Assembly (NCBI GenBank): GCA_937885695.1
Contig: CALABP010000056.1
Location: 39,143 to 103,142, forward strand
Origin: DTU089 sp002440045
GTDB taxonomy: Bacteria; Bacillota; Clostridia; Oscillospirales; Acutalibacteraceae
Direction of reading: 5' to 3'
Length of the DNA: 64,000 nt
The notes beneath the pieces are model-generated. The model worked only from the letters and a program-made list of their open reading frames with translations. It was not told the origin of the DNA and made no database searches. Below, piece after piece: positions 58,417 to 64,000 of the stretch; position 1 is the stretch's first letter; each line of letters opens with the position of its first letter. The translations under genes were made by a program, and so were the position numbers.

Positions 58417-59519
58417 TATTTATCCTCCTTGTGCTTTCTGTGCGGCTTTATCTGGTAGTTGATAAAGAACTCACAGCCGATAATAAAGAAGATTATGACG
58501 CCGGTAAGAATATCGGCAACGCTTTCGTTAAGGTTGAAGTTTGTTGCGATTTCGCTTGCGCCCCTTTGAAGAAAGACGATAAGGAAGGAGGTAACGACCA
58601 TAATCGCGGGGTTGAATTTTGCGAGCCACGACACCATGATAGCCGTAAAGCCGTTGCCGCTCGCAAGACCTGTTGAAATTGAGTGGTTTGTGCCCGAGAC
58701 CAGCAAAAAGCCCGCAAGACCGCATATCGCGCCCGAAAGCACCATTGTGCGAATTATGACTTTTTTAACGTTTATGCCGATGTATTTTGCCGTGTTTTTG
58801 CTTTCGCCGACAACGCTTATTTCGTAGCCGTGCTTGCTGTATTTAAGGTAAACATACATAACTGCCGTGAGTATTGCCACAACAAGAACGTTAAGGAAAT
58901 ATTTTTTATCAAACAGCATCGGCAGCCAGCCCGCCTCGGTGCTTGAGTTTACAACGCCCATAACGCTTGAGCCGTTGGGAACCCACACCATAATGGCAAA
59001 CGAAACAAGCTGAATGGCAATATAGTTCATCATAAGTGTAAAAAGGCTTTCGTTTGTATTCCATTTTGCTTTAAAAAACGCAGGTATAACGCCCCAAAGA
59101 ATACCGCCGAGAAGCGACGCCGCAAGCATAATTACAAGCAAAAGCGCGTTCGGGATTTTGTCGCCGATATAGAACATACAAATCATGCTCATAAGTCCGC
59201 CGAAAAGCACCTGACCCTCTGCGCCGAGGTTCCAGAACTTCATTTTAAACGCGGGCGTTACGGCAAGCGCGATGCAAAGAAGCATGGCGACATTCTGAAG
59301 CATAATCCATATTTTGCGCTCCGAGCCGAAGCTGCCCTTTATCATAGCGCCGTAAACGTCAAACGGATTAAGCTTTGTGAGAATAACGATTATTACCGAG
59401 CACACAAGAAGCGAGGCGATTATTGCGATTATTCTTATAAGCCACGCTTTCCACGCAGCTATTGAGCTGCGTTTCGCAACGTGAAACAGCGGCTCGTGCA
59501 CTTTTTCGGGTTTAGACAT
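58416..59519 (-). CDS. nupP: Nucleoside ABC transporter permease
   Basis: A 367-residue permease, partner of nupQ. It has a long N-terminal cytoplasmic segment, then helices beginning WLIRIIAIIASLLVCSVIIV, the family signature KFWNLGAEGQVLFGGL, and the coupling region VVGESKNTAKYIGINVKK. The C-terminal tail is basic (KPHRKHKEDK). The start overlaps the ATPase gene by 8 bp. Confidence 0.9.
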   Translation of the reverse strand: MSKPEKVHEPLFHVAKRSSIAAWKAWLIRIIAIIASLLVCSVIIVILTKLNPFDVYGAMIKGSFGSERKIWIMLQNVAMLLCIALAVTPAFKMKFWNLGAEGQVLFGGLMSMICMFYIGDKIPNALLLVIMLAASLLGGILWGVIPAFFKAKWNTNESLFTLMMNYIAIQLVSFAIMVWVPNGSSVMGVVNSSTEAGWLPMLFDKKYFLNVLVVAILTAVMYVYLKYSKHGYEISVVGESKNTAKYIGINVKKVIIRTMVLSGAICGLAGFLLVSGTNHSISTGLASGNGFTAIMVSWLAKFNPAIMVVTSFLIVFLQRGASEIATNFNLNESVADILTGVIIFFIIGCEFFINYQIKPHRKHKEDK

Positions 59520-61047
59520 TTTCTGCGCCTCCTTCTGCTTTTGTCATTAAAAGACCAATCTGACTTTTATCGGCTGTTCTGCCGTCAACCACGCCCGTAA
59601 CTTTGCCCGAGCCTATAACAAGGATTCTGTCGCAAAGCTCAATAAGAACGTCAAGGTCCTCGCCGACGAAAATAACGGCAACACCGCGTTCTTTTTGCTG
59701 GTTGAGAAGATTGTATATTGCGTAAGATGAGTTGATGTCAAGACCTCTTACGGGATATGCCGCCATAAGCACGGTCGGCGAAGCGGCAATTTCGCGCCCG
59801 ACAAGCACCTTTTGAACGTTGCCGCCCGAAAGACGTCTTACAGGGGTCGTTGCGCTCGGCGTAGAAACCTCAAGCTGTTCGATTATTTCTTCGGCAAGGT
59901 TTTTCGGCGCTTTTCTTTCAAGGAAAATGGATTTGCCCTTTCTGTAGCTTCTGAGCATCATATTGTCGATTATATCCATATTCCCGACAAGACCCATTCC
60001 GAGTCTGTCCTCGGGCACGAACGAAAGCCTTACGCCAAGCTCGCGAATCTGAAGCGGCGTTTTGTCGCGAAGATTTTCGGTTTTGCCGCTTTTGGGGTCG
60101 TGATAAAGAATTTCGCCCGAAGAAAGCTTCTGAAGTCCCGCAATAGCCTCCAAAAGCTCGCGCTGACCGCTGCCCGCAATGCCGGCAATGCCGAGTATTT
60201 CACCGCTTTTTGCGGTGAACGAAACATTGTCAAGCACTTTTACACCCTCGCGGTTGACGCAGTTAAGGCTGTTCACCACAAGTCTGTCAACGCTGTTTTT
60301 CGGCTCACTGCGGCCTATGTTCAGCGTGACCTTTTTGCCGACCATCATTTCGGCAAGCTGTGCTTCGTTTGTCTCTTTGGTGTTAACGGTGCCTATGTAT
60401 TCGCCCTTTCTTAAAACGGCGACCTTATCCGAAAGCGAAAGCACCTCGTGAAGCTTGTGCGTGATAATTACAATGGCTTTTCCGTCGTCGCGCATACGGC
60501 GCAGAACGGCAAAAAGCTTTTGCGCCTCCTGCGGGGTCAAAACGGCTGTCGGCTCGTCAAGAATAAGAATGTTAGAGCCGCGGTAAAGCACCTTTATTAT
60601 TTCAACCGTCTGTTTTTCAGAGACGGACATTTCATAGATTTTTTTCTGCGGGTCAATGTCAAACCCGTATTTAGAGCTGATTTCGGCAACTCTTTTAGAA
60701 ACCTGCTTTATGTTGTATTTGCCGTCTTCTTTAAGCCCGAGAACAATGTTTTCGGCTGCCGAGAACACGTCAACAAGCTTAAAGTGCTGGTGAATCATAC
60801 CTATTTTGTGGTCAAACGCGTCTTTCGGCGAACGAATGACCGCTTCTTTGCCGTCAATAAAAATCTGGCCGTCGTCGGGGAAATATATGCCCGAAATCAT
60901 ATTCATCAGCGTTGTTTTGCCGCTGCCGTTTTCGCCCAAAAGCGCAAGAATTTCACCGTTTTCCACGGTGAGATTGATGTTTTTGTTGGCAACAACGCTT
61001 CCGAAGGTTTTTGTAATATTTTTCAGCTCTATTGCGGGAACGCCCAT
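59512..61047 (-). CDS. nupO: Nucleoside ABC transporter ATP-binding protein
   Basis: A 511-residue protein with two fused ABC ATPase domains, as in the sugar/nucleoside class. The first has Walker A LGENGSGKTTLM and Walker B in ILILDEPTAVL. The second is degenerate: GIAGSGQRELLEAI in place of a full Walker A, signature LSGGNVQKVLVGRE, and PVRGLD. That asymmetry is typical of the family. A hairpin in the leader (61145-61168) separates it from the lipoprotein gene. Confidence 0.93.
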   Translation of the reverse strand: MGVPAIELKNITKTFGSVVANKNINLTVENGEILALLGENGSGKTTLMNMISGIYFPDDGQIFIDGKEAVIRSPKDAFDHKIGMIHQHFKLVDVFSAAENIVLGLKEDGKYNIKQVSKRVAEISSKYGFDIDPQKKIYEMSVSEKQTVEIIKVLYRGSNILILDEPTAVLTPQEAQKLFAVLRRMRDDGKAIVIITHKLHEVLSLSDKVAVLRKGEYIGTVNTKETNEAQLAEMMVGKKVTLNIGRSEPKNSVDRLVVNSLNCVNREGVKVLDNVSFTAKSGEILGIAGIAGSGQRELLEAIAGLQKLSSGEILYHDPKSGKTENLRDKTPLQIRELGVRLSFVPEDRLGMGLVGNMDIIDNMMLRSYRKGKSIFLERKAPKNLAEEIIEQLEVSTPSATTPVRRLSGGNVQKVLVGREIAASPTVLMAAYPVRGLDINSSYAIYNLLNQQKERGVAVIFVGEDLDVLIELCDRILVIGSGKVTGVVDGRTADKSQIGLLMTKAEGGAENV

Positions 61048-61080
61048 AATATACCTCCGAATTGTTTTTTGAAAACAAAA

Positions 61081-61168
61081 TACCGCGTCTGCGGTATGCT
61101 CTTTTCAAAAAGCAAAAATTAATGTGAATAAAAAAACAATTCTCGGGCGAAGCGAAACCGCTTCGCCC
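61081..61168 (-). terminator. Attenuator-type hairpins between bmpA and nupO
   Basis: On the minus strand GGGCGAAGCG pairs perfectly with CGCTTCGCCC (61145-61168, 4-nt loop) and is followed after a few bases by seven Ts. A second stem TACCGC-GTCT-GCGGTA lies at 61081-61096. Partial termination here would give more binding lipoprotein than ATPase. Confidence 0.7.
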
Positions 61169-61187
61169 AAGCTTATTAAAGGATTAA

Positions 61188-62429
61188 TTATTTTTCGCTG
61201 ATGCCGTCGATATATTTAATATCGAAGTAGGGAGCCGAGCGGAACTCGTCGCCGGATTCAACGAATACGCCGTTTTCGATAACGTTTGTTTCGCCCTTGA
61301 AGTCGCCGTCAACGTCAGCCTTGTACTCTGTAAGAGCTTTGCCGTCAACCGTGAAGTTTTTGGTATCAAATACTTTGATTTCGCCTTTTTCAAGCTGAGA
61401 CTTAACTTCGTCAAGCTTAGCCTGTGTGCCGCTTGCGGCAACCTTTTCGTTAAGCTCTGTAAGCTCAACCGAGCCTGTAGCTATTGTGCCGCACCAGTCT
61501 GTGGGAATAGCCTCGCCCTTTGCAACAGCCTCGATAACGAGTTTGTAGTAAGGAGCCCAGTTAATCTTTGAAGAAATGATAGCGGTGTTGGGGCCCATTG
61601 AAATGGTGCTGATGTTGTAAGCAACGTTCGGAACGCCTTTTTCTTCGCAAGCCTTGGGAGCGCCTTCGGAGTCTGCGTGCTGGCTTATAAGAACGCAGCC
61701 GTCGTTGATGAGGTTAAGAGCGGCTTCGCGCTCAAGAGCGATGTCAAACCATGAGTTTGTGTAAGTAACTTTCATTGTAGCGTTTTCGCAAACAGAGCGA
61801 GCGCCGAGGAAGAAAGAAGTAAGACCGGAAACAACTTCGGCATAGTTGAAAGCGCCTACATAGCCGATTTTTGCGTTGTCCTTTGTGATTTTGCCGCTTT
61901 CAATCATTTCGTTGAGCTTCATTCCTGCGGCAACGCCTGCAAGGTATCTGCCCTCGTAGATAGAAGCGAATGCATTGTGGTAGTTAGCGAGTTTAACCTG
62001 TTTAGCCTGTGTGCCGGTTGCGTGGCAGAACTGAACGTCCTTAAACTCTTTAGCAGCCTGAATTATAAATGTTTCATGACCGAAGGAGTCTGCAAAGATG
62101 ATGTTGCAGCCTTGCTCAACAAGCTCGGCAGCGGCATTGTAGCAAGAGTCATCCTCGGGGATGTTCTTTTTGATAAGAACCTGGTCGTCTTTAAGGCCGA
62201 GAGCCTTCTGAGCGTCCTTTATAGCAAGGATGAAGTTGTTGTCGTATGTGGAGTTTTCGTCGTGAAGGCAGATAAGACCGAACTTGATTTTTGAAACGTC
62301 AAGTGTGGCGGTGTTAGATGTGCCGTCAGCGGGTGTGGTGGTGTTGTCGTTGTCTTTGTTACCGCCGCAGGCTGCAAAGCAGGCAACAACAAGAACAATC
62401 GCAAGGACAAGTGCAATAGCTTTTTTCAT
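61188..62429 (-). CDS. bmpA: BMP-family nucleoside-binding lipoprotein
   Basis: A 413-residue substrate-binding lipoprotein (PnrA/NupN type) for purine nucleosides or related compounds. The signal peptide leads to the lipobox CFAACGG (Cys18 lipidated). FGLICLHDENSTYDNNF begins the binding domain, and GRYLAGVAAGMKLNEM matches the family's conserved hinge region. The start at 62429 (MKKAIALV) has GGAGG eight bases upstream. The gene follows xpt by 31 bp. Confidence 0.93.
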   Translation of the reverse strand: MKKAIALVLAIVLVVACFAACGGNKDNDNTTTPADGTSNTATLDVSKIKFGLICLHDENSTYDNNFILAIKDAQKALGLKDDQVLIKKNIPEDDSCYNAAAELVEQGCNIIFADSFGHETFIIQAAKEFKDVQFCHATGTQAKQVKLANYHNAFASIYEGRYLAGVAAGMKLNEMIESGKITKDNAKIGYVGAFNYAEVVSGLTSFFLGARSVCENATMKVTYTNSWFDIALEREAALNLINDGCVLISQHADSEGAPKACEEKGVPNVAYNISTISMGPNTAIISSKINWAPYYKLVIEAVAKGEAIPTDWCGTIATGSVELTELNEKVAASGTQAKLDEVKSQLEKGEIKVFDTKNFTVDGKALTEYKADVDGDFKGETNVIENGVFVESGDEFRSAPYFDIKYIDGISEK

Positions 62430-62460
62430 TCTTTGTTCCTCCAAAAAAATGTTTATATTC

Positions 62461-63042
62461 TCAACGATTTTGATTTCCGAACGTAATAGAATTTTCGTTC
62501 ATACTCTCCACAATCGCTAAAGACTGAAGATTTACGCCGCTCTCTCTGAGGGCTTTTCCGCCGTGCTGAAAGCCTTTTTCAATGGCAATGCCCACGCCGA
62601 CCGTCTCACTGCCGCTGTCGTTTACAAGCTTCATAAGAGCTTTAACGGCGTTGCCGTCGGCAAGAAAATCGTCTATAATAAGGATTTTTTCGCCTTTCGG
62701 CAGATATTTTTTAGAAACGCTCATGGTGTAACCCTTGCCGTGCGTGAAAGAATAGCACTCTGCGGTGTAAAGGTCGCTGCCGACGTTTTTGTGCGAAGCC
62801 TTTTTTGCAAAAACAAGCGGTACGTTGAAATATTTTGCCGTGAGCACCGCAATCGCAATGCCCGAAGCCTCAACCGTAAGAATACGTGTTACGCCGCAGT
62901 CTTTAAAAAGCTTGAAAAACTCTTTGGCAATTTCGTCGATAAGCCCGACGTCTATTTGGTGGTTAAGAAACATATCGACCTTTAAAATGTCTGTTCCTAT
63001 AACCTTGCCGTCTTTTCTTATTCTGTCTTCAAGAAGCTGCAT
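62461..63042 (-). CDS. xpt: Xanthine phosphoribosyltransferase
   Basis: A 193-residue type I phosphoribosyltransferase that converts xanthine and PRPP to XMP. The N terminus LLEDRIRKDGKVIG and VDMFLNHQIDVGL match Xpt; the PRPP loop is ILIIDDFLADGNAV, and GVGIAIEKGFQHGG follows. It heads the operon with the nucleoside transporter. The ribosome site AAGGTG directly adjoins an array of 7-bp repeats. No purine riboswitch is visible upstream. Confidence 0.95.
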   Translation of the reverse strand: MQLLEDRIRKDGKVIGTDILKVDMFLNHQIDVGLIDEIAKEFFKLFKDCGVTRILTVEASGIAIAVLTAKYFNVPLVFAKKASHKNVGSDLYTAECYSFTHGKGYTMSVSKKYLPKGEKILIIDDFLADGNAVKALMKLVNDSGSETVGVGIAIEKGFQHGGKALRESGVNLQSLAIVESMNENSITFGNQNR

Positions 63043-63056
63043 AATTAATCACCTTA

Positions 63057-63090
63057 GCCGGTAGCTGTTAGCTATTAGCTATTAGCCTGC
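63057..63090. repeat. NGCTAAN heptad array next to the xpt ribosome site
   Basis: About four 7-bp units read on the minus strand as GCTAATA, GCTAATA, GCTAACA and GCTACC, ending within a few bases of the xpt Shine-Dalgarno sequence. Confidence 0.75.
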
Positions 63091-63113
63091 ATAACAGTCG
63101 GCTTATTTATGTA

Positions 63114-63129
63114 TTTGTTTATAAACAAA
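63114..63129. promoter_or_regulatory. Perfect 16-bp palindrome upstream of xpt
   Basis: TTTGTTTATAAACAAA reads the same on both strands and lies about 75 bp before the xpt start, close to a possible promoter (minus strand TTGCGA-17 nt-TAAACT). It is a plausible operator for purine control. Confidence 0.5.
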
Positions 63130-63202
63130 GCAGTTTAACGTTAATAGCTTTGATTCGCAAACATTTTGGAATGTCACCGCAGGCACCCGTGACGGAATAA
63201 CC

Positions 63203-63428
63203 CGTAGGGGCGGCAATCTGCCGCCCGCGGAACGCGAAGCGTTCCCACAGCTCCCGCGCAGCGGGTATAATGGCTAACAGCTAATGGCTAAAAGCTAATA
63301 GCTATTTTGCCGCCCGCCAAAATGCGGAGCATTTTCCTTTATTTTTCCGCGTTTACGCGGAATACAATCGCGGCAACGCCGCGCGCTAACAGCTAAAAGC
63401 TAATAGCTAACGGCTAATGGCTAACCGC
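63203..63428. repeat. Composite palindromic repeat, copies 3 and 4
   Basis: Begins GTAGGGGCGGCAATCTGCCGCCC, then GAACGC-GAA-GCGTTC, CCCGCGCAGCGGG, heptads at 63272-63303, GCCGCCC, AAAATGC..GCATTTT, CCGCGTTTACGCGG, CGCGGCAACGCCGCG, and a six-unit heptad array (63385-63427). Confidence 0.85.
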
Positions 63429-63846
63429 CCCCGCCGATTACACCTGCATTATACCAAGAACCGCCGCCTGTTTTCAATAGTCGAATATTACAAAAATTGA
63501 CTTTCCTCGCGTTTTTGTGATTATTTACTAAGGAACAGCCGACTGCGGGCGTGTTTTTTTGGCTCAAAGGAATAAAAAACACGCAAAAGGGTAGTGCGGG
63601 GCACTTTTTTAGGGGCGTTTTTCACCGCCGAAAAAACGGCGGATTTTGAGTGCGAAAAGCACGGTTCGCCCGCGTTTTGTGTAAAGGTAAAAAGCATTAC
63701 AATTTGTTTTTTGCCGAAAATTTTAAAAAATACACCGCTTAAAGCCTTTAATATCAACACTTTTGACGTTTTGCACAAAATCTTTGAACACAGCATATTG
63801 TAAAGGTTTTGAGCATTACACACATTTTCGTCATTTTGCACAAACG
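63429..63846. other. Intergenic region, no gene supported
   Basis: About 420 bp. It contains two GTAAAGG..AGCATTAC pairs (about 63681-63700 and 63800-63819) and a CACCGCCG-AAAAAA-CGGCGG dyad near 63623-63642. A 106-codon minus-strand frame (63521-63841) has no ribosome site and an improbable composition. Confidence 0.35.
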
Positions 63847-63930
63847 AGCTGTTAGCTGTTAGCCGTTAGCCGTTAGCGCGCGGCGTTGCCGCTTGAGCCG
63901 CCGGCTATTAGCTGTTAGCCGTTAGCCCGA
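63847..63930. repeat. Heptad arrays in reverse orientation
   Basis: GTTAGCN units (reverse complement of NGCTAAC) at about 63847-63876 and 63906-63929 flank GCGCGGCGTTGCCGC, i.e. the composite repeat inverted. Confidence 0.75.
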
Positions 63931-63982
63931 GTGGCGGTCAGCTTGTTTTTTCATTTTTACATCGCCGTTCCCTTTATGTTTC

Positions 63983-64000
63983 GTAGGGGCGGCAATCTGC
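63983..64000. repeat. Start of another composite repeat, cut by the window end
   Basis: GTAGGGGCGGCAATCTGC matches the first 18 bases of the other copies. Confidence 0.7.

Noticed and set aside
63521..63841. 106-codon minus-strand frame
   Set aside because: No ribosome site, no recognisable domain, and it is surrounded by noncoding repeats.

Overview
The window reads as chromosomal DNA of an uncultured or gut-type, endospore-forming Clostridia bacterium, probably Oscillospirales/Ruminococcaceae-like. This is inferred from four sporulation or germination genes (spoIIR, yabP, yabQ, ypeB), the Bacillus-type order yabP-yabQ-divIC-yabR, two very large secreted proteins ending in type I dockerin domains, a class B sortase, Gram-positive Shine-Dalgarno sites, frequent TTG starts and many glycoside hydrolases. 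I see no rRNA, tRNA, CRISPR array, phage module or transposase.

Layout. 1-7526 (+): tail of an upstream gene, then a compact run of GH20 hexosaminidase, Gfo/Idh/MocA oxidoreductase, short QueG-like Fe-S protein, OmpR-type response regulator and histidine kinase, THUMP rRNA methyltransferase and a diacylglycerol-kinase-like lipid kinase. 7802-10996 (+): secreted dockerin protein. 11135-18580 (-): glycosyltransferase, DUF2804 protein, GH38 alpha-mannosidase, RluA-type pseudouridine synthase, PHP phosphatase. 18781-20362 (+): ispE and spoIIR. 20355-24912 (-): orphan fumarase alpha subunit, then yabR, a continuous yabQ-divIC frame, yabP, HAD phosphatase, MFS transporter. 25130-29310 (+): serine hydrolase with a structured leader, then feoA-feoB and a Cys-rich membrane peptide for ferrous iron uptake. 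29357-39295 (-): secreted alpha/beta hydrolase, GH13, galE, a membrane-anchored CinA-like protein, sortase B, pncC, thiI, cysteine desulfurase. 39614-41304 (+): ypeB and a small lipoprotein. 41395-46464 (-): a zinc-ribbon/repeat membrane protein and a large glycosidase-like protein. 46665-47435 (+): plsC, followed by an intergenic region with an operator-like palindrome and folded-RNA signals. 48586-53583 (+): the second giant dockerin protein. 53657-54868 (-): pncB.

55000-57060 is an AT-rich island with different codon use. It holds a promoter-peptide-terminator unit and two secreted orphan proteins. The first of these is split across two frames at a T TTA AAA heptamer preceded by GGAG at the spacing seen in bacterial -1 frameshift sites. 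57433-63042 (-) is a purine/nucleoside operon (xpt, BMP lipoprotein, one ATPase, two permeases) bracketed on both sides by composite palindromic repeats carrying 7-bp NGCTAAN arrays.

Functional themes are glycan degradation and surface display, spore formation, Fe(II) import, sulfur transfer (cysteine desulfurase with ThiI) and NAD/purine salvage (pncB, pncC, xpt). The most unusual items are the candidate frameshift gene, the degenerate CinA-like membrane protein next to sortase and PncC, the stop-less YabQ-DivIC frame, hairpins covering the ribosome sites of spoIIR and yabP, and several structured intergenic elements.
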